Source: Nissolia schottii
Lineage: Eukaryota; Streptophyta; Magnoliopsida; Fabales; Fabaceae
Direction of reading: 5' to 3'
Length of the DNA: 64,000 nucleotides
NCBI GenBank assembly: GCA_003254905.1
Contig: QANU01095819.1
Coordinates: 1,891,328 to 1,955,327, forward strand
Shown: positions 1 through 15,958 of the stretch, piece after piece
Layout: each line of letters opens with the position of its first letter
How positions within the stretch are numbered: the stretch's first letter is position 1
Notes under the pieces: model-generated
Told to the model about the DNA's origin: nothing
What the model saw: the letters and a program-made list of their open reading frames with translations, nothing else
Databases searched by the model: none
Translations under genes and position numbers: made by a program

Positions 1-590
1 GTCTATAGTCTTAGATTTTCACTCAAAAATGATTTCGGTAAATTACAATTTTCATAGCCTATAACTTTTTTTTTCACTAGAAACAACTTAAGATTAATGA
101 CCATTTTTCATAGGTTATAGTCTTGTCTTTTTTGTTAAAAATAAACTTTATCATTATTATATATTAAAACATTAGATTTACACTCAAAAATAATTTTTTG
201 TAAAATGCATTTTTTGTAACCTAAGACCTTGTATTTTTCACTAAAAATGACTTGTTAGATTAATAATCATTTTTCATAGACTATAACTTTTTTTTTTGTG
301 TAAAACAAAGTTTATTATTAATATACATTTTTCGTAGCTATAGTATTAAATTTTGACTCAAAAATAATTTTCAATAAATTGCAATTTCCATAACCTTGGA
401 CTTTCTCTTTTTCACTAACAACAACTTCTTAAATTAAGAGTCATTTTTCATAAGTTATAACTTTGTTTTATTTATCAAAAACAAAATTTATCTTTAATAT
501 ATATTTTTCATGAGATATGGTCATCTCTTTTTTTTTTTCATGAAAAATAAAGATTACTGTGAATATGATTTTTTTTTTGTAACTATATAC
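1..590. repeat. Degenerate ~57-bp tandem repeat with ~165-bp higher-order period
   Basis: AT-rich DNA in which a word like catttttcataRnntataact recurs about every 55-60 bases. Roughly every third unit is a variant beginning ttagatttncactcaaaaa, seen near 11, 172 and 346, which gives a higher-order period of about 161-174 bases. Units are strongly diverged, with T-runs of varying length. No coding potential is visible. It looks like an old minisatellite or satellite remnant; the left end is cut by the window. Confidence 0.6.
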
Positions 591-1149
591 TATAGTTTAC
601 ACGTTCCGCGAAAAATATAATCGGTTAATAGGTTATATTAATTTCTCTTCTTTGCACTAACAGATAACTGCTTAACCGTGACTTCATTATTTATAATCTT
701 GTCACAGCAATGCAATCAAAAATGCTAACTAGGATACATATACAGTAACAAAAAGGCGTTTAACACCTGAATAAATTGCATCACAGGCAACTCGCCGCAT
801 GGAAAGAAAAAAGAGTATAACTTATCCGCTACCGAAGAAGCGGTAGTAGAATATTCAATAAGAAATACTCCATTGACCAATCAAACATCGATGTAGAACT
901 TTATACATGGATACATTGCCATTGTAGCAGCGCGTGAAACCAATACAAATCTACATGCTCAGAAGGGTAAAGAGAAAAATGCAGACTCCGGCTTTTGGAT
1001 CCACAGGCGAATAGCCAAGGTACCAAATGATGATGAATCGAGTGCCACGTCATGATGCCACATAATCTCCAACTCAATCACAATTCCAACTATTCCAGCC
1101 ACACAAATAAAACCACCTCTTCTCATTAGGTGTCCTCTTTCAAATGATA
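591..1149. other. Intergenic / 3' flank of the kinesin gene
   Basis: No gene is seen. The part next to 1150 lies downstream of the kinesin stop codon on the minus strand and probably holds its 3' UTR. No polyadenylation signal was assigned with confidence. Confidence 0.4.
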
Positions 1150-5861
<4,712 letters not shown>

Positions 5862-6073
5862 CGCTGCAATCCGATCAGATCAGATCGGAACTTTCCAGAA
5901 GCTGAAGAGAAGCTTCACGGAGCACAATGGAGGCTGTGCCGTGGAGTGAAGCCGGAGATATAGGGAGCGAGTGAAGCAAAAAAATGCTGTAATGAACAAA
6001 TGAGATTGGAGAATGAGATTTTGAGTGGTGGCTTTGAAAATTTTTGAAGAAGGGAAGACCCCAAGGCCCTGGC

Positions 6074-6416
6074 TGGCACGTGCCAAGTGGTACCGGCGTG
6101 CGAATGAGTGAGTGACCAGCAAAGAGTGAAGAGTGTGCGGACTTTGTTTGTGGAAACGACGACGTAACGTGGCCGGTGTAGGGCCCCGCCGTGGTTTTTT
6201 TGAACTAGTGCCGGTCTCCCACATGGGTGGGGGCCACCGGTGTCTTTTTTATATTTATCGTTGCGCGGCTTGGCTTCACATTCAAAAATTGTGCTAGCTG
6301 TGGGAGAGATCGTGCCACGTGGCGTCATCGTGGGCTGGGTTTGGGCCCGGTGGCTGCCGATGGCGAAAACACAGCACATCAATTTGCGGCGCTGTACCGT
6401 TCTTCTGTTTTGGGCC
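6074..6416 (-). promoter_or_regulatory. Putative kinesin promoter: two CACGTG palindromes plus site II-like TGGGCY motifs
   Basis: Seen directly: tggcacgtgcca at 6074-6085, gccacgtggc at 6315-6324, TGGGCT at 6331, TGGGCC at 6342 and 6411. CACGTG cores are bound by plant bZIP/bHLH factors. TGGGCY (site II) words are TCP-linked and common in genes of dividing cells (established knowledge). They lie about 210-560 bases upstream of the kinesin ATG. Function is inferred. Confidence 0.35.
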
Positions 6417-6727
6417 TACGGGCCCTGGGTTTCCGGCCCTTTCTCTTTCTTTTAATTCCTGTCTGCTTTATCTTTGGTTTTTATTTATTTTTTAAATTTT
6501 AAACGTCTCCCATTAATGGAAATGTTCCCAGAAATAAAGGGCGATGCTGCAATGGGTTAGGTTAGGTGTATGAACCAAGACATATATCTAAATCAAATGG
6601 GCAATGTATTATCAATAGTCATTTATTCCGTTAATTATCTTACACGGGCTGATTTTGTCTCGTTGATTAGGCCCACCACGAAAGTATCAAAGCCCAATCC
6701 CAATGTGTGGTGTACCGTATTGGAATA

Positions 6728-6751
6728 AGAGAGAGAGAGAGAGAGAGAGAG
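6728..6751. repeat. (GA)n microsatellite
   Basis: Uninterrupted GA dinucleotide run of about 12 units in the kinesin-BAC2 intergenic region; likely length-polymorphic. Confidence 0.9.
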
Positions 6752-7256
6752 CAGGAATACGCTGGACCACAATAAATTGTAAATATTAAATATATTAATT
6801 TGAAATACAATATGTTTTTAGAGGGAATGCTTGTATGTTGGGATGAAACGGAAATACAAGAAATCAAAAGAAAGATGAAGAATTAATCCAATTGGACAAA
6901 ACTCACCAAGTTTTCGGAAAAGGACTTGATGTAATCACAACTTCATGTCACAATCTCTCAAATTCTCTCTCTTGTGGTTATTGCTTTAGATTCCTTCCAT
7001 TTTTATTTATGAAAGAAATCAATTATTAAAAAATATTTTACTCCAACTATACCATATAAAATCTTTTGCCAACATCTGCAAAATATTCAACACACAATTA
7101 GCCACAAGGATCACAAGAAAAAATAAGAAAAGCTCCATATCTTCAAAGCTGATACGCAACCCATTATTATCCACTATATCAAACCGCAATTGCGCTGTCC
7201 CATTTTCATGTCTCACTACAAAACATTTTGGTAACATTTTCTACATTTAAAATTTT

Positions 7257-10200
7257 TCAATAATTAAAGAAACACCTCAGAGTAATCTCATAAGCAGAAA
7301 ACACAGCACCATTCACCACAAAGGCTCTAGCAACCGCAGTTCCCAAACCCCGCCACAGCACAACGTACCCTTCTTCCTCAACGCTCCTTCGAAAGCAATC
7401 AGTGATTCCTTTGTATTTCAACGAACAATGTGTTTGAGCTTGAATCCTCGTCTTTACAACATCCAAAGGGTAGCTGAAAACCCAGCTTGCTACCCCAGCT
7501 AACCCTCCCGCTACCAACATTGTGTTCAAGCTTTCTTCGCTGCTTTTCCTGCAACCAGGGTGAAGCAGTTCCCTAGTGTACTCGTATGTCCAGAAGTAGA
7601 TACCATGTGCCGGTGCATCCCTTAACACAGTGATGCCAAGTCCTCTGTAAATTCCACGGATGCCCTCGTTTTTCCACGTGTTTTTGGCCACCATTAGAGG
7701 ACCCTTTTGGGATTCAGCGGAGGATTGAGTTGTGCTCTGTAGCTGAAGGCGAATTTTGATTAATTCTACAGGGGAAAGCAATATGCTTTGGAGAGCACCG
7801 GTGCCGAATCCTCCTAGAGCAACGCCCTTGAAGGAAGGAGGGTCGTTAGAAGAAGCTGGTGAGCTAAATGCCCTTGACAGCATTGCATATATTTGGAAAA
7901 CCATAGCGTTCTGCAACCAGAATAACAAAAAAGAGAAGCTACAGCGCCGGTCTATGATGTACAAATAACCGTAACATTTGTTATCAAGGATTTGAATTCC
8001 TGTGAAGGTGGAAATAGGCCAATTAGTTGGGCACGAACCTTAACAATTTGATTTGTTATCAATTGTTATCAAGTTTGATTTCTCTACATTTATTTATGTT
8101 ACTTATGTCATGTGTAGATTCTATTATCTCAATTGATAGTTAGAGATCACACTTAATGATAATTCACAATAAATCAAATCAAGAGAATTTATTCCTCACT
8201 TAATCTTTTGAGTTACTTAACATAAATAAATGTTGAGAAATCAAACTTGATAACAATTCACAGCAAATCAAATCAAGAGAATCCATTCCCTATTTAATCT
8301 TGTAATTCTTTTACTTCAATACCCATTAACTATGGCCCCGCGAAATGGAACGCATGAAATCATGAGTGAAGATAGTTCCATGCCCTGCATTCATTTTTTC
8401 TTTCTCCCCACCAAGCATGGCCTAAAGGCTAAACATACGTACTTAATCTACGTGGAGGAAGTAGGTGGGTCAGCAAAAACGGTTTGGAGCATCTGTTAAT
8501 TTTGAGACAAGATCACGAATCCAAATTTCATGCTGGCACAGTACTCAACTAACTTTATGGCCTATGGGCCACTTCATCATTGACAAATCAGAAATGATAT
8601 AATTCACTACTAATATGTTTGATACTTTTAGACGTAAATATTTAGCATTGATTCTAGTGTTTTTTTACTCTTTTACCCTTACTAGATGAATTAATTACTA
8701 AAATACCCCAGTTTCAAAACATTTCATCAAACTACCACTGTTTGGGCTGACGTGACATCCGCGCCACGCGTGGCATGCTACGCAGGATTCGCCAACAAGG
8801 GAGGCGAATGTGGCGCAAAATTGCCAATAAGGGTGGCGAATTTACCCTAAAAGTGGCACCACGGCTGTCGAATTCAGTATAAAAAAAGAGCATTTGCACT
8901 AAATTTGCCAATGAGGTTGGCGAATTCAACATGAATTCGCCTCCCTTGTTGGCGAGTTCCACCCCCCGCAGCCTATATATCAATCCTTCCCCCCTCATTC
9001 CGCACCACTCCCTTCATTTTCCTAAATTTCACTTATCTATCTAGAAATTTTACCACTCTAGAATTCCAGAGCTCCTGCATTCTTGCTGACTACCTGTCCC
9101 AGCCACTCTCAAGTTCGATTTGTGCGTCAGTGTTGTAAGTTTTAATTTACGAAAAATTATTAGTTCTATTAGTTCAATTAATAATTTTTTGAAATTGAGT
9201 ATGTAAATGTTTACTTGATTAGTTTGCTGAGAAATTTATAGTAGATTATTGTATAGAGTAATATAATATTGTATTTTGTTTGTATTAGTGACAATTTATA
9301 ATACATTGGTACGTAGTGTAATATAATTTGTATGTTGTTGCTGTTGTATAGATTGTTGCTGTTGTGTGTATAGGTTGTTATTGTTGTGGTATGTATAGAT
9401 TATTGTTGTTGTATGTTGTATAGATTTATCGAATAGATAGATTGTTGTTGTATGTATGTTTGACGGGTAATGTGTTGTAAACAAAATTACAAAATGGGAA
9501 AAGCTCTTGTTGTGTTTGTTCATTCTAATGGGGGAATGTATGAAGGTGAACGTGGGTTGATGCATAATGGGCCTGTGCCAATGTCTGTGATGATTAAAAG
9601 GGGCATGCGTATAGAAGATTTGAAGAGGAAAGTATTTTTTAAATTAAGGTTCGAACAGAATCAAATTGTATCAAGAATGGTTTATTGGTTAATGCAAGGG
9701 TCGGGTTCGGAATCGAAATATTATGGTTGTGACATGGTTTAGGGTCGAACAATTTTAGTTAGCTCTAGCTCCTACGACTAACGTGCCACCTCCCACTGAT
9801 GCCGAAGACCAGGGTGATCGGAGGACACGCCGTAGGAAAAGAACTGGATTAGCCGATGGACGAAGACGTATTCGAAATGCCGATAAATCTGCGTCTTCTA
9901 CACAGCAGAGTACTCTAGCTGAGGCCAATACGGCACCTACTGTTGACGCTGCCAACCCACCGCCTCCACATGCATACCCTTACCCATCAGCATACCCTTA
10001 ACCTTACCCACCACTATACCCTTACCCATCACTGCCACCCCCGCCACATTCTTACCCCCCACCACCATACCCTTATACTTATCCATCCCAGGCTGGCACG
10101 TCTGATCCTGACCATAGACCGCCACACTCTGATAGATAGGTGACGTTGTGGGTTTATTAATTTTTCTTTAGGGTTTTCTATTAGCATTTTATCATAACTT

Positions 10201-12333
10201 ATGTAATGACATTTTAATTCATGTCTTTTATTATATGATGGTGTTTATTGTTCCTGGATCCTTCCCTTGGTTTGTTGGCCTTTTGAGTTACAAGTTTTCT
10301 TTTTCACTCAATTTATTTTGGGTAATTTTAATTGTGTGAAATAAGAACTTACGAAAAATCACAAGAGCATATGTCTATTAAGTTTTCTGAGGAATTGAAC
10401 AAGTTTTATGAGAAAAATGTTAAAACTAAATACTAGATTAACTAAAATCCATGCTTCTAGAATCAATTGAGGGTTCCACCCAATTACTTTGAATCATGTA
10501 CTGGTTTTCTTGAAATTGATTAATGTTGTCTTTGGTTGCAAATTTTAGGTTACATTGCTTCCAAAAAAGAAGCGAAAGAACGATATGCCATCTTCCTCAA
10601 GAAAAAAGGATCAACAAGTGGAAGAAGAATAAGACAAAATAACATTTTGCAGTCCTTAGGTTGAAGAAGGATACCAAAGTACTTCCTCTCGCCAATGCTT
10701 ACTAGAGAGATGGTGTTAAGTAGTTGGGCACCCACAATGGCTCATTCTGTAAGATGAGATGCAATCAAGGCATTAGCATAAGCTTGTGGAGACTCCTCCT
10801 CCTGGCTTAGAAAAACTCATTTAGGAGTTTTATGCCAGTTTGTCAACGCCACTCTTTGACATTTTAATGAAAATAAGGATACTCTTGATTTTTAAGTTAC
10901 TTCATGTAATAGTAGTTGATTTGATTTGTTCACCTACACCAGACATTCAATGTTATGTGAGATTCAAGACAAATGAAGCAAATTCCAACAAATTTTGGTA
11001 TTGAATAAAAATGGCGAAGGGTAAAAGGTGCATTTTTTATTTTCTATTATTTTTGCCTATCCTTTATGTTAATAACGGTTACGCAAAATAACTTGCCCTA
11101 AAGATGGAAATATATTCTTAGCATGTAACACCTAAGCAAAGTTGGTCATATTTGTCCTTACCCTTTAATATTACTTTAAACATTGTCTATTTGTCATCTC
11201 CCAAATACAACAGCTTATTTGAGATACTTGAGGTCCCGTTGTTGTTTTATTGTATTTCTTGTTCTTCCCATTGCCTTAATTCTTTGGGTGAATTGAGGCT
11301 AGGCCGAGTTACAGTCCATGGACACAAATGAAACATTATTCTGTAAAATTAATATTACTTCTGATCCAAGCATAACTCATGTAATAACCAGTGAAGTGTG
11401 TATTAATTTGCCATGGGGGTGGAATTTGCCAACAAGGGAGGTGAATTGATGTTGAATTCGCCAACCTTGTTGGCAAATTTAGTGCAAATGCTCGTTTTTT
11501 TTGTATACTGAATTCGCCAGTCGTGGTGCCACTTTTAGGGTAAATTCGCCACCCTTATTGGCGATTTTGTGCCACATTCGCCTCCTTTGTTGGCGAATCT
11601 TGCGTTGCATGCCACGCGTGGCGCGGATGCCACGTCAACCCAAACGGTGGTAGTTTGGTGAAATGTTTTGAAACGGGGGTATTTTGGTAATTAGATCCTC
11701 TGGTAAGGGTAAAAGAGTAAGAAACTCTTGATTCTAAAGCACCTTAAAAACTAAACATGCATTATGCTTCACACTTCATTAGATGTTTAGTGGCCTACAT
11801 TTACTATATCAATCTTGAAGAAATTTAAATAAACTTATGGTTCGTAAAATGACTCAAATGCAAGTATGTAATGTAACATACTACCGATATGGTGTTGTGT
11901 GGTGTCCCACGTAAAGGACAAAGGGATAAATCCCCACGTGAGGCCCATAAATTTCACCCAAACTACCTATGTGCAATTTTGCATCTAATCAAATCTAATC
12001 GAATCTAAAAAAACAAACAAAAACTAAGGAATATACTGTTAAAAGTTAAACACAATCGATGAATGGAAGTTAAAAAAGAAGAAAAGTGACCTGAAAAGTG
12101 ACGGAGGCCAAAGGAGCAGCCATGCCACGGTAGAGAGCAGCTGGTCCATCCTTAGCCACCACATCTCTGAGCATATTGAAAGCAGAGCCTTGATTCCCTC
12201 TTGAGCTCTGCTGCTGCATGATGCGGAGGGTGTCCAACGGGTAACCGGAGATAATACCGGCGGTTCCACCGAAGCCACCCGCCACAAACTCCTTACCCCA
12301 ACTGCTCGCTAGAAATTCTGGCCAAAAATCCAT
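7257..12333 (-). CDS. BAC2: Mitochondrial basic amino acid (arginine/ornithine) carrier, BAC2-like, 2 exons, 298 aa
   Basis: Exon 1 is 12333-12091 and ends at CAG|gtcact. Exon 2 is 7910-7257, joining in phase 0 to read ...ASVTFQ|NAMVFQIYA. It is a mitochondrial carrier (SLC25) with three repeats; the signatures are YPLDTLR (31-37), SPVELIK (127-133) and YPLDVVK (228-234). MDFWPEFL at the start and the length match Arabidopsis BAC2, so the inner ATG at 12333 was chosen over the one at 12342. BAC2 exchanges arginine, ornithine and related basic amino acids across the inner mitochondrial membrane and is stress-induced in Arabidopsis (family knowledge). The intron is about 4.2 kb because it contains a MULE (8657-11727) and a foldback repeat (8050-8266). 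Both splice sites are intact, so the gene is probably still expressed. Confidence 0.93.
8050..8266. repeat. Foldback / MITE-like inverted repeat in the BAC2 intron
   Basis: The left arm 8050-8103 (containing tatcaagtttgatttctc) is the near-perfect reverse complement of 8216-8266 (gagaaatcaaacttgata), separated by about 110 bases. The word aaatcaaatcaagagaat occurs twice nearby, at about 8172 and 8266. No target duplication could be fixed, so the family is not assigned. Confidence 0.55.
8657..8967 (+). repeat. Left terminal inverted repeat of the MULE
   Basis: About 311 bases matching the reverse complement of 11415-11727. It contains four ~21-base pseudo-palindromes of the form ttcgcc...ggcgaa, at 8788-8808, 8821-8840, 8904-8924 and 8934-8955, plus the palindrome gccacgcgtggc at 8763-8774. 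Confidence 0.85.
9494..10135 (+). pseudogene. Remnant ORFs of a MULE-encoded protein (N-terminal domain plus Pro/Tyr-rich tail)
   Basis: 9494-9742 encodes 82 aa starting MGKALVVFVHSNGG and containing MSVMIKRGMRIEDLKRKVF, the style of the small N-terminal domain of plant MULE transposases. It ends in a stop. From about 9783 a different frame encodes a basic segment (RRTRRRKRTGLADGRRRIR) followed by a Pro/Tyr-rich tail (PHAYPYPSAYP) interrupted by stops. The catalytic middle, with a DDE transposase or plant mobile domain, is absent. The two parts look like the beginning and end of one protein after a large internal deletion. That reading is inference from family style, not a search. Confidence 0.5.
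11415..11727 (-). repeat. Right terminal inverted repeat of the MULE
   Basis: About 313 bases, the inverted copy of 8657-8967, including the same series of ttcgcc/ggcgaa units and the gccacgcgtggc palindrome. Differences are mostly single-base transitions. Confidence 0.85.
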
Positions 12334-14017
12334 TATCACCACCTTGTTCTCATTAATTCCTCAACAAACACTCCCTACTCTTGCAGGGGCAATCAAATTG
12401 CATGTATATATAACAAAATGGCACGAGGTTGTTGCTGTTTTTTTGTTAGCATTTTAGCAGTGTGTGGGGCAAAGGAGGGGAAAAATAAAAAGGGTATACA
12501 CGTGGACCAATGGATGTTGTACGCGTGGCAGACCTAAGTCATGGGAGCATGGGTGTGATTGGCACAAGTGGGTTGGAGGGATCTACGTTTCTGTTGTGAT
12601 GTGGCTAAAATTTGTTAGGCTACTTCTTGTAACCATGGAGTTTCTTGCAGCCTATACACATTTCAGTTTTAAAAAAACGAAACTGATGTTCTTAGTTTAT
12701 TTTTGTTGCTCAATTTTTAAATAAAATTAATTAGCATTTTTTAAATATTTGTATAATTTTTATTTTTATTTACTAGCTGTTAAACTGAATCAATATTCAG
12801 ATTTTAACGTAAAATACATACTGTAATTTTTTTTTTGAACATAAATACGTAATGGAAATTTACTAAGTATTAATTAATTTAATTTTGAGTTTTCTTGTTT
12901 TAGTTGTGTGTACTTGGACTAATACATCACATGCATTTAAATGTGATCCAAATTTTGAATAAAATTATTTGAGTTTTTTTCCCTGAATATATATGTCTGT
13001 TTTGGACATAACTTCAAATCACATTACCAAAAAAGGAAATTTCAAATCATAATATTTATTACTATCATATCCCACTAATTCATCTTATTTGGCTTACATA
13101 ATATTAGTATCAACTTGATGTCAAAAATATTTTTAACATTAAATTAATGTCAAAATAAAAATTTGACTAAATTAATGTTAATTTTAAAATATTAAGATCA
13201 AATTGATTATTACTTAAACAGTAATGTTAAATAGCTCGAAGAATCTTTTGTGCAAAATATCCAAATCAGTATTTCAACGGGTGAGATTAGAAACGAAACG
13301 AAAATTACGGAAGCAATGGATCAATCTAATGGCAGTTAAAGTTCTCACATATATTCGCACATACATTTTCTATCAATAAATCTTTTTCCTTACTCAAAGC
13401 CCTTCCATTAGATTGATTTATTTGTATATTTTAAACAAATTTTAAACTAGACTAATATTTTCAGTGCATACTCTTCAAGTCTAGAAAGAAGCACAATCAT
13501 CAACCACATTGAATACATTAAGTGGTTTAGTTATTAAATCACTTTATAAGAAATCAATAAATAAAATTTTTTGTTCTTCCTTTAGTATTTAAGTTTTTAT
13601 AAGGGTATTGATACCTTTTTACATTTTAATAGATATAATTTATTTTTAAATTTAAAATAACAAATAATTAGAGTTAGTGATATACATTAATTTGAGCTAT
13701 AGATAAACATAGGATATCGATACCCTTAAATTTAATAGGATACTAGAGTAAAACCCAATTTTTTTTATCAAAAGGTTAAAAGTTTATTTCTTCAATGCAT
13801 TAAAAGACATAAAAAAATCCAAAATATTTTACTTTAAACCTATTAACAAATGTTGTCTGAGTATTTTATTTTTCTTCGACTCTAACCTCAATAAGAATGC
13901 TGACAATTTTGGATGAGTGAGATCAATTCAATTGCATCATTTTCGAGAAAAAACAAACCACGTGTTATAGTTGAAAATATGTCTTAAAAAAATATCCTAA
14001 ACCCCAAACCATAATTG
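12334..14017. other. BAC2 upstream region and AT-rich intergenic DNA
   Basis: The ~300 bases next to 12333 form the BAC2 promoter/5' UTR. An ABRE-like acacgtgg is at 12498-12505 with ccaat right after it, and acgcgtgg is at about 12521. The remainder to 14017 is AT-rich without recognisable genes and ends at the target site of the gypsy element. Confidence 0.5.
12498..12505 (-). promoter_or_regulatory. ABRE/G-box-like element upstream of BAC2
   Basis: The motif acacgtgg lies about 165 bases upstream of the BAC2 start codon. ABRE cores (ACGTGG) bind ABF/AREB bZIPs, and BAC2 in Arabidopsis responds to hyperosmotic stress (established). A functional link here is inference. Confidence 0.35.
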
Positions 14018-14022
14018 TCAAC

Positions 14023-14683
14023 TGTTCGCAAGTAATTCGTATAGGATACGAGGTTACTTGAACAGGTGAGGAAGGCGCCTTGACGGAAGCTCAAAGGTTG
14101 GGGACGAAAGCTCTGAGCGCCAGCGGGTTCAGAGGTCTGGACGAGAGCTCCGAGTGGGTTCGGAGGCTCGGACGAAAGCTCCAAGCGGGTTCTTTTCAGA
14201 GAGAGTGTGACGGCGGGGTATAACTGCAAAGGCACTCCGACGCTCTAGTAAGCACAAGGGTTAGGAGAATTCGCTAAGAGGGGAATGAGAGGTACCTGGT
14301 GACCTGAGGGGTCTTGTGCTTTTATAGATGAGCTTAGAGTGCGAAGATAGAGGTAAGATAGAGATAAAGCGAGGGGGTTTGCCTAACCGCTCCCCGGTTT
14401 ATCTTTTCCCGCTCATCTAGGAATTGGTTGCAGACTGGGGAAGAGAGGTTGCTGCTACCTCCTCTTGGCCTTGTTGGGCCGAACCGAGTTCGGAGTCTTT
14501 GGGCTTACGACATTCTCTTCCTCTAAGCGCCATGAGGCTTCTTCTCTTTGGGCCGATCTGACCAGGTGGGGGGAACCTCTTCTGCTCCTTAGTGGGTTGG
14601 GCACTTCGGGTCTTTTAGAGAATGTGAACTACTGTCCCTCTTAGAGGGTTAGAGCTCTCGGACCCGGTTTTTAGCCCGTAACA
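14023..14683 (-). repeat. 3' LTR of the gypsy element (left copy)
   Basis: 661 bases, TG...CA ends, containing iterated cggacgaaagctccaagcgg-like words, and matching 18717-19390. The adjacent inner sequence, read on the minus strand as gctgggagcaa, is a weak polypurine tract. Confidence 0.85.
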
Positions 14684-15918
14684 TTGCTCCCAGCACAAGC
14701 TCGCTATTTTACTAGCGAGTGTTATGCTTTTGTATTTTGGGGTCTCGTAGCTTGCTTTTGATTAGTCGTATTTTTCTCTAAATTTTGTAATTCCTAGGTA
14801 CTTTAGCAATGCCATTTGCAATTTTTGTTGGACTTTGTTGCCCCCATTGTATTTTCTTTGACTTTTTTGCTATGAGAATTTCTCAAAAAATAATTTGACT
14901 TATTCTACTCCCCCCATTTTTTAGAAATATCCCTCCCCATTTCACTTTCCCTCCCTCTTTACCTTTCCCCCCTCTTTACCTTTTTCCATAAATAAATAAA
15001 ATTCCAACCTTTCCTTCCCCTTTTTTTACTTTTGTTCAGGAAAAATTTTAAACATTTCCCTCACCCCATTATCTTCTTCACTTCCCACCATTTTATTGCT
15101 TTCACTTCTTCTTCGACATGAAGACTTTATTTATTTATTTTTTGTCTTTTATTGTTGGAAGAAGGGGAAAAATAGGTAGGAGAATTTGGACGTGGGTGGG
15201 GAGGGGGCGGTCATATGACCGTGGGAGCTAGGACTATAGATTTTGGGTGGGGTAGGGCGTAGGTAGGGGGCCTGTCATATGACTGGCCTAGGGCTTAGGA
15301 AATGTTTGGTTCTTTCTTTCTTTTTTCTTTTTCTTTTTTTGGTTTTTGTTTTTTGTTTTTTTCTTGCTTTTTTTGGGCCTCCTTTACTTCGTTTTTTTCC
15401 TTCAAAAATCACCACTTAGAACCTAAATTTGCTTGCCAAGTTTTTCTTCAATTTTTCTGACTTAGCTTGTGGTGTGGTTATGGCTAAGCGGTGTATGACT
15501 TGCAAAGATGAGCAGATAAGGAACCTTAAATAGGAGGCCAAGGAGGCTCAGCGAGAGGCCCAGAGTGCTCGAGATCACTTTTTTCTTGGGGCTAACCGCT
15601 CTTGTTTTAATGCTACTGGTGTAGTGGTAGAGTCGAAAATTGTTGAAGAGGACCCCGTTGGAGCCAAAGAAGAGCCCCTGACCGAGTAGTGATTCTGCCT
15701 AGGAAGATTAGCCTCTCTTTATTTTGTTGTACTTTTAGGCGAAGTTCTTTTGTATTATCATGAATTTGAGAAACTTTGGCCTTTAGTACTTATGAGATCC
15801 TTGGATATTTTATGTGTCTTTTGCATCCTTGTCTTTTTTTTTTTGTGCAGACATTTTGGTTGCAAGTTGGTTGTTTTGATAACCTCTAAGCTTGCGTCCA
15901 AGCTTGATTTTTGGGTAT

Positions 15919-15958
<40 letters not shown>

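Larger units (their letters stand above)
5862..7256. other. Intergenic: kinesin promoter/5' UTR and BAC2 3' UTR
   Basis: Both flanking genes are on the minus strand, so the left part is the kinesin upstream region and the right part is downstream of the carrier stop codon. The left ~600 bases are GC-richer, with CACGTG palindromes and TGGGCY words. A (GA)n microsatellite lies at 6728-6751. Short ORFs here have no recognisable similarity. Confidence 0.6.
8657..11727. mobile_element. Mutator-like element (TIR-MULE), 3071 bp, non-autonomous, 9-bp TSD ttgattcta
   Basis: A long terminal inverted repeat is visible by eye: left 8657-8967, right about 11415-11727, with outer ends gtgttttttta.../...taagaaactc and a shared ctcttttaccc block. 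Immediately outside are identical 9-bp direct repeats ttgattcta at 8648-8656 and 11728-11736. That is the target-duplication size of Mutator-like elements. The interior holds only fragments of coding sequence (9494-10135), so it could move only with help. It sits in the BAC2 intron and does not disrupt the exons. The arms have diverged, suggesting it is not a very recent insertion. Confidence 0.88.

Noticed and set aside
1..590. CRISPR-like array
   Set aside because: The repeats are degenerate with no fixed repeat/spacer organisation, in a plant nuclear sequence; an old tandem repeat is the simpler reading.
7019..7237. 72-codon minus-strand frame just downstream of BAC2
   Set aside because: Lies in the expected 3' UTR, the BAC2 frame ends properly at 7257, and the predicted peptide has no recognisable similarity.
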